Below, one piece after another: positions 1-12,900 of a stretch of 64,000 nt of DNA; the stretch's first letter is position 1; the number at the start of each line of letters is the position of its first letter. A program made the position numbers and the translations under genes. The DNA is from Primulina eburnea (Eukaryota > Streptophyta > Magnoliopsida > Lamiales > Gesneriaceae). The notes beneath the pieces were generated by a model, which searched no databases, was not told where the DNA came from, and saw only the letters and a list, made by a program, of their open reading frames with translations. The DNA lies in NCBI RefSeq assembly GCF_022965805.1, contig NC_133104.1, positions 36,748,682 to 36,812,681 on the forward strand. The letters are read 5' to 3'.

Positions 1-973
1 ACATATAGGATGAAATCAACCGACTTCTCTGCTTCTACCGTCTTTTTTTTTTATTCTTTTATTTTAGTATTTGGGTTGGGCTTTAGAGTAATTGGGCTTG
101 AAGAAATTGGGCTCTCATATCAGTACTTATTCAGTAGACAGACGAAGTTACATTTAATTCAGTGAAGACTGTCATCGCGAGTTTGGTAAGACCATATTCA
201 GATCTTTTGGAATATGGGTGCTGAAATTGTTTGTTTGCTGAATTTTATCAACTTGAGTTTTTGTACAAACCCTCCCAGTGAAATATAAAAAATACACACT
301 TCTCCCCTGTGAAAATTATATAGATATTTTAAACCTTAGCTTCTTATAAAAGTTGCACGAAGATCTCTTACACCAAATAAAATTTGGCGAGCTGAAGTAT
401 TTTGATATCCTATAGAGAAGTTGTAAAAATGATCAGAGGGCAAAACAGATAAAAAAAAAGTAATTTTTTATAAGTCATATTTTAGGCCCGTTAGACTAGT
501 TCAGATGTTATCTACGCAATATTTTGTTATCTAATTTTAGTCTATCTTTATTTTTAAAAATAATTCACTTAGGGAGATAAATTTTTAAGAAAATGTTGAC
601 CAGATCTATTTCCCTAAATATTCATGATAAATACTCGTATTTTGTTATCTAATTATAGTCGATCATTATTTATAAAAAAAATGACTTTCTGCCATATATT
701 TCAAATATATTTAGAGAGATATTTTTTTTAAAGAAAATATTGAGTGGGTCTATTTTCTTAAATATACCCGATAAACACAAAACCACTGGACAACTAGAAG
801 CGCGACTACGAGTTGGTTGGGCCTTTGCCCGAATCCTAAAGCCTGTGTAGTAGACCAAAGATTTGGGTTGGGCCTTCTATTAGCCCAACAGCTTTGTGAT
901 CTTTTCTTGATCGATCGACTATTACGTTCCACATCGCAATCAGAACGGAGAACTCACTCGGGGGCAAATCGCG
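1..973. other. Upstream flank of the DNAJC8-like gene
   Basis: No convincing gene is visible. The short open frames here have no recognisable domain. The stretch is AT-rich with TE-like fragments. The last 200 bases presumably hold the promoter and 5' leader of the J-protein gene, but I can point to no certain TATA box or start site. Confidence 0.5.
520..778. repeat. Imperfect tandem duplication, about 118-bp period
   Basis: Two diverged copies begin at 520 and 638 with the same words (tattttgttatctaatt). They continue in parallel through a run near agggagata/agagagata, a 'tctattt' block and a 'cctaaata/cttaaata' block. The second copy carries extra bases. This looks like an old local duplication in the distal promoter region. 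Confidence 0.6.
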
Positions 974-3900
974 ATGGGTGACGCCGCCGCCGCTGCTCCG
1001 GCCGCCGACGAAGAACTGCTGCTTAAACAATTCTTTTCAGAAGTCAGCGAGGTTGAGCGCGACAATGAAGTTAAAAGGTTCCCATAATTATTATGAATGT
1101 ATTTAGCTTCAAAATGATTTATTTTACTTCGTTTCATTGTTTTGTTTGCCTTTGGTAAAAAAAAATTCCTCAGACCGATGAAGAAAACATGCTTAAGGAT
1201 TACCTATTGCATTTGAATACGATAATATTTGGTATATTGCTTTGTAGTTCGGGCATGTATGTGCTTTTAGATTAGTATTGAAATGAAATGCGAGGAGCGG
1301 AAGATAAACTTCGATGAAAAATTCCGTGGATATTTGAATGTCAGCTCAATGACAGTTATTTTGGACTTTGTCGTGGATTAAGGTTTGATCGGATATAATT
1401 AGATGTTGCTGATTCAAATTTCATACTACTTTTGAAGCTAAAATATCATTAGAATTCAGGCTTCTAATCGACCATCTGTGTAGTGTTGGCGTGCGATAAT
1501 ATAGTTTAAGAGTACTAAATGGACTATTACAAAATATAAATAGCAGACTCGACTGAGAGCCCGCTTTGGATATAAAATATTTGTTAAGTATCTGGTTTCT
1601 TCTTAGTTAAAATTCTTTGATCTCTTCTTCTTCTTTTTATTTTTTTTTCTTATTCCTATTTTTTGTTACCTCCTCTCATGACTAAAGCTAGCTATTTTAC
1701 ACTGTAAAGTATTATTACACTTCTGCTGATGACATGTTCTCTAACTTCTTGGTTTCTGTAGGATCCTTTCATGCTTCAAGTTAAATGCATTTGAATATCT
1801 TAACCTCCCATTTGATTCATCTTTAGATGATGTGAAAAGGCAATACCGTAAGGTTATTTCTTTCACAATCTCAAGCTATTAAGCCATCTGTTCAATGTTG
1901 ATTATCTGGTATTTTTGGGTATCATACAAGTGTTTGACATAACTTTATCATCTTAACAGTTATCTTTGCTAGTCCATCCTGATAAATGCAAACATCCACA
2001 AGCAAAGGAGGCATTTGCAGGTAAATAACCCTAAGCTACTGTGTAATTTGCTAAGGCAGTCTTGTACACTTCTACACACTTTGAGATGAATTTGTTGTCG
2101 TGAATTTAATTTTGTTTGTTAATGGAAAATTCAATTTGTTAGTTAATTTGTTGACATTGTTTTATCTACCTTACAGCTTTAGCTAAAGCTCAACAACTAC
2201 TTAACGACTCTCAGGAAAGGGATTATCTTTTGAACCAAGTTAATGCTGCAAAAGGTTAGTGGTTAAGCTTACTTGTTTGTGGAAGAGGTGGTACTAAAAT
2301 TACTACTTTTTAGTAAAATGAGTAAATTAAAGATTATATAACTGCTTGTAGCTTGATATTCAGCTTTATGAGTGGAACGCCACTCGTATTAATGTTTTAA
2401 AATGTGAATTATTCATTTACTTTCAACAAGGAGATCTAGTGCCACTGTACCAGTGATGCCCACCCCCTGTAAAAGCAAATGAAAAATGCCTATGGCATAA
2501 AATGATAAATAGAAAAGCAGGCGAGCGAAGCAAGCTTTAACAGTCCGTCCATGACCTTAATTATTTAATCGTGTGACAATACTCAACATTACTGAAGTTC
2601 TCTAGTCGCAGCAGTTCTTTCTTGTAGTAATCAAGTGATCTCCTGTTTGATCATGCTTCCCATTCGTACTCTACTTGAAGAAACTATGAAAGTGTTTATT
2701 TTCCTTATGTATTAATAAAAAAGGCCATTGTTTCTCGAGCGTTTTTTTTCAACTTTGTTCATTTCATAACTGATTACATGTTCCTGTTTGAAGTTCGATA
2801 TCCTCACCCAAATGTCCTTCAAGTCAAGTCTGGATGAAGTTATCCATACACCAATAGAGCGTCTCTGTTGCTATTTATGTTTGTGGTAATAAATACTATG
2901 TTGTGCTGATTAATCTGTAATGCTGCTCTCTTCTGAATATGTAATGCAGAAGAACTTAGAGCAAAGAGAAAAAAGCAGCTGAAAAAGGACACTGCTTCCA
3001 AGTTAAAGTCATTAGTGGATGAGGTAAGGTTGATTTGCTCCAATATTGATATTTTTACTGGTTTCTAACATAGAGATTGTTGATCAGCATAAGTTATGAT
3101 CGAGCAAAACTTGCACAGTAAAATCCCCAATAAAAATATGATTTTGTATGCTCAAAATTAATCGCAAGTGCACGATGTCAAGTTATAATATAGTGTACAA
3201 GAGTACGAGTATCGTTCCACTGAAGACTGTGCTTAACAATTATTATTTTCAGTTATTTAACATTTAGCAACGAAAATTGAGTTGTGTGATTATTCCTACT
3301 ATACTCAAATAAATATGTAATTAAAATGATTCAACAAGTAATGAATGAAAATTTAATCTAAAATGTTGAGTTAAAATTCAATGAGAAAAGGATTTGTTGG
3401 GAATCTCGGTTCACCTACCCCTCGTTTATTTATTAATTCGTTCGATCGTGATCTACGCTTCCGACAGGATTTCCTAATCTATTGAACACACTCTCTCGAG
3501 CTATGCCAAACTAATTCTACTCAATGAAGTAATTAAATGTCTTTAATTATTTATCAAGAGCAAATCACATTTCGATCTATGAAATCCCCTAGTTTTCGAC
3601 CCTAAGGACTATGACTATCCGCACGTATCCAATTTCATATATCTATGTAAATTGTAGATCCGCGGATTATACTACTCGATCCTATCACTCGTTATTCTCT
3701 CGAACTCACTCGTGATATGAAAACATCGTTAAAGTTAGCTACGCTTTAATGACACAGTAAAACAGTAGTAAAATCAAGAATAACGCACAATCGAAATATA
3801 AATTAATTCAAATCAAGGTTCGGGGTAGGATCCCCTTAAATCCCAACAAATATTAAAGTTTAGCTACTAGAATTCATAATTCAACTAAGCAAAACAATGT

Positions 3901-6900
3901 TTAAAAGATAAAAACTAAGGTAGAAATACTAGAAGTGACGAAAAACGCGAAGAACGGTGCCCGGAAAATGTCGAATCTTCAATCCAAGCGCCCCGTGCTC
4001 TCCAAAACTCTTGACGGCTGAAGAATCCAGTCTGAATAGGTCCCCCGTCCAAAAAAACCGTCCACCCCTATCATCCATCCTCCGAAATAAGGAAAAGAAT
4101 CGAATGCAAAATCTTGCCAAAATTAGGTGGCGCTCGGGCGGTAGAAAAGTACCGCTCGAGCGCCACACCTTCTGTAAACTTCCTTGAGGTGTGCGGCATT
4201 CGCGCTCGGGCGGTAGAAAACTACCGCTCGAGCGCCGACTCTTCTGTAGCTTGGCCTTTGTAAAGCATCTCTCGCGCTCGGGCGGTAGAAAGTTACCGCC
4301 CGAGCGCCGACCTTTCTGTCGAGTTGTGGACTTGATCACCTTTCGCACCCGGGCGGTAGAAAATTACCGCCCGGGCGCCGCTCATTCTGTCCGTTGCCTC
4401 CTCTTTTGTACACTTTGCTCCATTTTTTGGTTTTCCGGCCACTTTTCCTTCAAATTCGTCATGCCCGAGTGAGATATGATATAATGCAAATGTTTACTCT
4501 AAAATGAACAGAATGTGATTGAAATAAACGTATGCACAATGCAAAACACACACAGACTAATGCAATAAAACACGTAAAAACGACACATATCAACCCTCTC
4601 ATACTAACTTTTGCTTGCCCTCAAGTAAAATAGGTTATAGACCGCAATCAAACACGGAACAAACACAAAGGGGAGGGTACCGAAACAACTGAAATGATGG
4701 TGAAGTAGCGAACCGGTATCTCCTGCCTCAGCGGGTGTTTGAACCACATCCCCTTTGCCAAATCCCAACATTCATCAATACCCCTTTTAAAGCACCTTAT
4801 AACATTTTGATTTGACCAGAAAGTGTGGTTGTGTGTGTGCTGTGGGTCTCACTAGCTCGTGCTTCAGATAGTTTTATTCGCAAATCATGCGAGTCTACCA
4901 AATCAACAGTTCAATGCAAGTTTCCCTATCCTGAGTTCTGTTTCTAGTCGTGACCAACAAGTAAACACAAAGTGACAAAATTTCAAGGTTGTACAACAGG
5001 ACTTTAGGGAGTCAATATCATGAGGTTTCAAATGGCTCAAAAAGATGGGACGTACACTGATCATTTTCATTATGCACTTGTCAGAATTTTTATCTGACAT
5101 TCTCAACGCCTTACATCTCCATCTATTTAGCTTTGGGATATGATTTCATCTCTTTTTGGCTCCCCCACACCTTACATCCCCTTTTTTCATTCACAACTCT
5201 ATTAAATTTTTTTTTTTTTTTAGTGCACAATTTTCTCAAGTGTACTCCCTAGGTTTTGAGTATATGGAACGTTTGTTTTTTTTTTTTGGCTTAGGGGTAA
5301 CTCTTGAGGTATTATGCACAATTGGGACAAAAGTTATTCCGGTGGGCTCAAGTGATCTACTCTATTTCATATCACTGGTCGGTCACGACTGTCAACAAAA
5401 ATTCACTCAAGTTCAATTTGCATCTCATGTTTTTCCAGTTTCTCCCATAGATTCTTAAACTCGACTGTCGTTAACACTACTCATAACACCCACAATGTAT
5501 GCATATGGAAATTTTCAATTCACTGGGGTATTTATAACGAGTGATAAGACTAAGTAGAATGCAGTTCATTCATCCCACAATCATCATCGGCTACCAATTT
5601 ACTAGTTTCACCATTACTGACACTCATGCAGGACACTTACGAACGTAAACAAATAAGAAGGCGTGCGACGACCCCCTCATACTAGACGTGTGCAATGTCC
5701 CCATTGCACAAAAGACGCAAAACACAGAAATGCAAACACAAAGGCAGACTAAGAAACATGAAAGCTAATAAGCATGCTAGACTGAAACAACGATAAGAAA
5801 GAAAACAGAAAGCGGTAAAGAAATAAAAGTGCGAAGAAGGGGAAACAGTAAACTCCCTGGTCAAGACTCGTCGTCGTCGTCGTGCTCGGGTGGTGGCACT
5901 CCGGCAGCGTCCCCCTGCTGAAAATAATCATACTGGAACTGGAATGAGGGAGGAGGTAGCGGAGTCGGTGGAATGGTTGACGGGTCAACGCCCCCGTGCA
6001 CAAGCAAAGTAGCGCATCATGGAGTCAATGTGAGATAGATGGTCCGTGACGTAGGAGTTGAGCTGACTCTGATGCGCTTGGAAGGCGAGATTTTCATCCA
6101 TCTTATCATTCTGAGTTCGCCTGCGGGGTTGTGGTGGGAGGCGGCGTGGGACGGTAGTGCTTGATCCACCGGCTTCCTCCGCCCGAGTGGGGAAGTCCGC
6201 CCGTCGTTTCGCTCTTTTTCTCTGTTCATCCTCCTGACAAATTGGCTTCATCGGTTGAAGCCACTCCTCGTCGTCCCGAAAGTTCACCCCGGCCCGTGCA
6301 CATAATTCGGAAATGATGGTCGGGAAGAAAAGATCTATGTGGCTGTTGTGGGCACTCAGTGTGATTTGCGAATCTATGAGTTTTCCCTACATCGATGTCG
6401 TCTCCTCGGTGCAACGCAAAAAGTAACACCGCACGCTCCTTTTGCACCTCGCTTTTAGTGCGAGACTGGCATCATCCGTCGGGCCACAAACAAATACCAT
6501 AAGGCAATATCAGCTCTCAAGTATTTCTCATCAAAACAGCTCGGGGATCCACCCTAATGGTTTCCACATCGCACCCGGGTGGCACAGAGTTTCGATAATC
6601 AGGTTGTAGTCGGGATTAACCACCAATGCCTGGAAATTAGAGTTATCGACCTCGGCCGTTTCCAAGAGGGCGTTAATCGTGGCCGAATCAAACGGCACAA
6701 GTTTTCCTCTCACAAATGCCCTACTATCAGTTCGTTCAACGGCATTGGCGTAGAATTCCCTGACCACCGACACCACAGCCGCCTTAGGTTGCTCGCTAAA
6801 TTTGTCCCATCCCCTTCTTTCTAATTCCACAATAGGTGGCATGTATCTATCTTCAAGAGTGCGACGAAATCCCCTCTCGGCTATGGGATTTCTATGTATT

Positions 6901-9900
6901 TTAGCATGATCATATCTCTCCCTAGCCGCCGCACTTACAAAACGTGTTCTATCAAATGAGGAGGAGGAAGAGGAGCCGGGGTTACCTTTTTGCTTCTTGG
7001 GAGCCATAGAGTTTGAAGATGGAGATGGTGGGTGACCGGAGAGGGTTATTCTTGCTTCTTACGGAGGGATTCGCCTTGTTGCCGGAGAATAGAATGGATA
7101 TTGAAAGCCTGCACCACAAAATTGAAAGAACAAAATGAGGGTAGTTAGGGATTTGGAGAGGGAAGTTGGGGAAATTTCGTGCAGAATGAAGAAAGAGGAA
7201 AGGGATTTCGCGACTTAAAAGTAGTCGCGCTCGAGCGGTAGAAAGTTAGCGCTCGAGCGCGAACCTCTCTGGAATTTTTTTTCAAAGGTATGCGCTCGCG
7301 CTCGGGTGGTATAAAGTTACCGCTCGAGCGCCAACCTCTCGGGAACTTTTTGATGCTTCGGGCGCGCTCGAGCGGTAGAAAACTACTGCCCGAGCGCCGA
7401 GTTCTCGGGAAAATTACACTTCTTCTTTTTTTTTTTTTAAATAAAACAACAGTAAATAAAATAAAATATGCTGACACGAAGAAAAAAAATTAAATTAAAT
7501 GCAAGAGAAGGGAAAGAAAAGTAAGTTCTCAATTTATCGTCGAGAGCTAGACTGTCGGCCGGTCTCAGTTCGGCATGTCTTGGAACCGGGTGATTCCAAG
7601 TTGTGGCTCAACTGTGCCACCCATGTAGTGCTTCAGGCGCTGGGCATTGACCGTGAATGTCCCATCCTTCCCATCTTTCAATTCTACAGCTCCCGATGGA
7701 TAAACTTTGGAAACCACGAATGGACCAGACCATCGTAACTTCAATTTTCCGGGAAACAGTCGCAACCGGGAGTTGTAGAGTAGGACACTTTCACCCTCTT
7801 TAAATTCTCTTTCGATGATCCGCTTATCATGAGCCTTCTTTGTCTTTTCTTTGTATGACAGTGCTAGATCATAGGCCAGATTTCGGAATTCCTCCAACTG
7901 ATCTAGTTGAAGCAAACGCTGTTCACCTGCATCAGTAAAATTAAAGTTCAGTGCTTTTGTGGCCCAGTATGCGCGATGCTCTAACTCTACAGGTAGATGA
8001 CATGCTTTACCAAACAAAAGCCTATACGGTGTAGTGCCTATAGGTGTTTTAAAAGCAGTCCTATATGCCCAAAGAGCATCATCTAATCTCACCGACCAAT
8101 CCTTCCTACTGACACCTACCACTTTCTCCAAAATTCGCTTTATCTCTCGGTTAGACACCTCCACTTGCCCACTCGTCTGGGGGTGATAGGGGGTAGAGAT
8201 TTTATGTGTGACACCATATTTGCTCAAAAGTTTTTCAAATAGTTTGTTGCAAAAATGCGTGCCACCATCACTAATGATTGCTCGTGGTGTTCCAAATCGG
8301 TTAAAAATGTTTTTCTTTAAAAATTTTAGGACCACTTGAGCATCATTAGTGGCATACGCTTCCGCCTCTACCCACTTAGACACATAATCAACCGCAACCA
8401 AGATGTATTTTTTCGTGAAAGAACTGGGAAACGGTCCCATGAAGTCTATTCCCCACACATCAAAAACCTCACATTCAATGATATTATTTAAAGGCATTTC
8501 ATGACGGTTAGAGATGTTACCTGACCGCTGGCATTTATCACAATGTAGCATATAAGAACGAGCATCTTTAAAGAGAGTTGGCCAATAAAAGCCACATTCA
8601 AGTACCTTGGATGCCGTCCTTGTTGGTCCGAAATGACCACCTACCTCACGGTCATGGCAGTGGCGCAACACACCGTCTTATCATGGAATCTGCACAAATT
8701 TTAAACAAAAACGGTTCCTCCCAAAAATAGTATTTCACGTCAGAAAAGAATTTCTTTCGTTGGTGAAACGATAGGTTTGGTGGAGGTGTGCCTGTGACAA
8801 GAAAGTTAGCGAAATTTGCATACCATGGACAATGTTTCATCTCAAATAGTTGCTCGTCAGGAAACCAATCATTAATAGCTTGATCTACGCATTCATTACT
8901 AACAAGCTCTAGTCTAGATAAATGATCCGCCACCACATTCTCAACACCTTTCTTATCTTTTATTTCCAAATCAAACTCTTGTAACAGTAAGATCCACCGA
9001 AGTAAGCGTGGCTTTGCATCTTTTTTAGCAAGCAAATATTTCAGTGCAGAGTGGTCTGTGTAAATAATGACTTTTGACAAAACAAGATATGCATGAAATT
9101 TATCAGTGCAAACACTACTGCAAGTAACTCTTTTTCAGTGGTGGCATAATTTAATTGTGCTTCATCTAGAGTCTTACTTGTATAGTATATAGTGTGGAAT
9201 ACCTTGTTCCGTCTTTGGCCGAGGACAGCACCAACCGCAGCATCACTGGCATCGCACATGATCTCGAAGGGCAGATTCCAATCCGGTGCCACCAAGACAG
9301 GAGCCGTCACCAAGCGCTCCTTTAAATCCTCGTATGCCTGCAAACAGTTAGAATTAAAATCAAAGGGCATATCTTTCATAAGTAGAGAGGATAGAGGTTT
9401 GGCAACTTTAGAAAAATCTTTGATAAACCACCGATAGAAACCGGCGTGGCCTAGAAAACTTCTAACTCCCTTTATTGAAGATGGTGGTGGTAGGTTCTTT
9501 ATGACTTCAATTTTTGCTTTGTCCACCTCAATTCCTTGCTCCGAAACCTTGTGCCCTAAAACAATTCCCTCTTGTACCATGAAATGGCACTTTTCCCAAT
9601 TGAGCACCAAGTTCGTCTCCTCGCATCTTCTCAACACGGATCTCAAATTCTGCAAGCACTCATCAAACGTTGCACCAAAGATAGAAAAATCATCCATAAA
9701 TATTTCAAGAAGGGTTTCAATCATATCATGGAATATAACAGTCATACAGCGCTGAAATGTAGCAGGTGCATTACAAAGACCAAAAGGCATTCGGCGAAAA
9801 GCAAACGTGCCATAAGGACAAGTGAAAGTGGTTTTTCTCTGGTCCTCAGGTGCAATTGTGATTTGATTATACCCCGAATACCCATCTAGAAAACAATAAA

Positions 9901-12900
9901 ATTCATGCCCCGCTAATCTCTCCAACATTTGATCAATAAAGGGAAGGGGAAAATGGTCCTTACGGGTGGCATCATTCAACTTCCTATAGTCAATACACAC
10001 TCTCCACCCCGTAACAGTTCTCGTGGGAATAAGTTCATTCTTTTCATTGGTGATCACCGTAATCCCACCTTTCTTAGGCACACATTGAACCGGACTTACC
10101 CAAGCACTATCAGAAATAGGGTAGATAATACCTGAATCGAGAAGCTTAATAGTTTCAGCTTTCACTACCTCTTGCATCTTTGGATTTAGTCGTCTTTGAG
10201 GTTGCACGAGAGGTGAGTACTTTTCTTCCATCAAGATTTTATGCATGCATATCGATGGACTGATTCCCTTGATGTCTGCCATCTTCCAAGCGAATATCCT
10301 TTTGTGCTCTTTGAGAACTTGCAGCAATTTGTCCTCCATAGCATCTGTCAAAGCACCAGAAATAATGACAGACAACATGTTATTCTCACCTAGGAATACG
10401 TACTTTAAGTGTGGAGGTAAGGGTTTAAGTTCAAGCGTCGGTGGTGTAACGCCCCAGATTCGACGACTGTCCTCACTGTATCAAGACTGGTCTTTCCAGC
10501 GTGCTTATGTCCTCACTCACACGCACCCTGAGAAACTTCCCAGGAGGTCACCCATCCCAAAATTTCCCAAGTCAAGCACGTTTAACTTTGGAGTTCTTAT
10601 GTGATGAGCTACCGAAAAGAAGACGCACCTTCGTGATATGAGGAGTACCAATCAAATCTTTTAAGCCATCTTCAACTGTACAGTCCATTACATTGAACAG
10701 TCTCGGATCCCTCTCATTCCCGTGTGGGATCGGTTCATTCATGTTCCCTCCACCTAGAAGCCTGCCAGGAGCCGCTCATTGTCCGTGCAACTGATGGCAC
10801 CGGCGATCACCCCCCGCCCTCTTCGGCCCCGGGCCTCACAGGTGGCTCCTCGATGCTCGACTTTGGAGGGATCAAATCTCTGCGCTCTCCTAGATCTTCC
10901 AGTTTCATCCTCATCGGCCTTCTCCATGGATGGTTGTCATTGAAGTATGCCACTATTTCAGCTTTTTCGTCGTCCAAATCCTCTTCTCCCAATTCAGTAG
11001 TGATAGCAGCCTCCAAAGGATCTCTCAACGCATCCTGCACATAGTTAGACACAAAGGCATCAATTCTATAACAACTATTAGAATACAGTGTGTGCTTAAG
11101 TGCATTAAAAACATCAAAAGTAATCTCTTCCTCGCCCACTCTCAATCTCAAATTCCCTTCTTGCACATCAATCAGTGCCTTGCCAGTTGCAAGGAACGGC
11201 CTCCCCAAAATCAAGGGCATCTCCATATCCTCCTCCATGTCTAGCACCACGAAATCATCATGAAAAATAAACTTATCCACTTTCACTAGCACATCCTCAA
11301 TCACTCCGCGGGGATACTTGACAGATCTGTCAGCCAGTTGCAAGGACATCCTCGTCGGCTTAGGCTCTCCCAACCCATGTTTCCTAAACATAGATAAAGG
11401 CATAAGATTAATATTTGCACCAAGATCATACAAAGCTTTGTGAAAAACAACATCACCAATCATGCAAAGAATAGAGAAACTCCCTGGGTCTTTTAGTTTC
11501 GGTGGGATTTTGCTTTGCACCAAAGCGGAGCAATTTTCAGTCAAGTTAACTGTCATGTGATCCTCCAACTTCCTTTTATTAGCGAATATGTCCTTCAAGA
11601 ATTTAGCATAACTAGGCATTTGCATTAAAGCATCGGCGAAGGGAATATTGATATGCAATTTTTTAAACACCTCGAGAAACTTACCGAATTGTGCATCTAG
11701 TTTTGCTTTTTTCAATGCAGCAGGAAAAGGAGGAGGTATAACAATTTTAGGTTGTGCAGTGGGTGCTGGTGTTGAGTTAGAAGACTCACCTTTGGATGTC
11801 TCAGTCGGTTCATCCGGTATTTGAATTTTTTCCTTTCCCTTTGACTCCAGAATTTTCCCACTCTTCAACTCAATGGCCTTCACTTGCTCTTTTAGATTAG
11901 TCTCGGTATTACTTGGCAAGGTGCCCGGCTCTCTACTTGCTATCATCTTGGCCAACTGTCCAATTTAATTCTCGAGCCCCTTTATCGATGCATCTTGGTT
12001 TTGAAGTCTAGTTTCAGTGGATGAAATAAACTTAGACATCATTTGCTCCAAGTTGGACTTTTTCTTCTCTAGGAGGATCGGATTTCCCATATTGTTGTCC
12101 TCCTTGCGATCTATTCTGACTGTTTTGACCGCCCCATGAGAAGTTGGGATGTTGCCTCCACCCAGGATTGTATGTGTGCCCGCAGCTTCATGGTCTTGGA
12201 GGGAGGGAAGTATTTGATGAGAAATGCTTTCGCCATGTCCTCCCATGTAGTGATCGACCCTATAGGCAAACAATTTAACCATGCTTTAGCTTTATCACAT
12301 AAAGAGAAAGGAAACAAACGCAACCTGACAACATCATCAGAAACTCCATTGAATTTAAAAGTATCGCAAATTTCAAGAAAATCTGCGATGTGCGTGTTTG
12401 GGTCATCCATTGCAGTTCCTCCAAATTGGACTGTGTTCTGAATCATCTGGATTATGGCTGGCTTGATTTCAAAGTGATTTGCCCGCACGATAGGTCTCAC
12501 AATGCTAGGGCGTGCACCGTCCAAGGAAGGTTGGGCATACTCTAGCATTGGTATGCGACGTGGTATCTCAACTTGTCTATTGTCATGCTGTTCCTCTCCA
12601 CGTTCTTGCTCGTGTCTTTCCATCAGTTCTTTAAGTCTTTGTTGTTGTCTCCGCCTTCGGAAAGTTCTTTCAATTTCAGGATCAAACTCAAGCTCCACGT
12701 CAAGTGACTTTGGCATGCACTGGAAGAAATATCTGTAATAAAATATGGAGTGTTAGCCGAAGAGAAATAAAAGAATGCTAAAGAAAATAACTAAAAATAA
12801 AATTGTAGATTAACAGTCCCCGATAACGGCGCCAAAAACTTGATCGAGCAAAACTTGCACAGTAAAATCCCCAATAAAAATATGATTTTGTATGCTCAAA

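Noticed and set aside
670..1137. Minus-strand ORFs of 60-65 codons around the first exon of the J-protein gene
   Set aside because: No domain, overlapping each other; one is just the antisense of the Ala-rich exon 1.
4130..4379. CRISPR-like array because of regular repeats and spacers
   Set aside because: Plant retrotransposon LTR, palindromic units with changes in each copy, no cas genes. The regular spacing comes from tandem duplication.
3929..4472. Several long overlapping ORFs on both strands with [16 protein letters not shown] repeats (also 7145-7493, 13701-14219)
   Set aside because: They are translations of the palindromic hairpin units. They are open on both strands because the units lack stops, and they lie in LTR or non-coding internal sequence.
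10533..10600. A genuine 5S rRNA gene
   Set aside because: Only the 3' half of 5S is recognisable, and it lies in a TG...CA insert with a target duplication, as in Cassandra LTRs.
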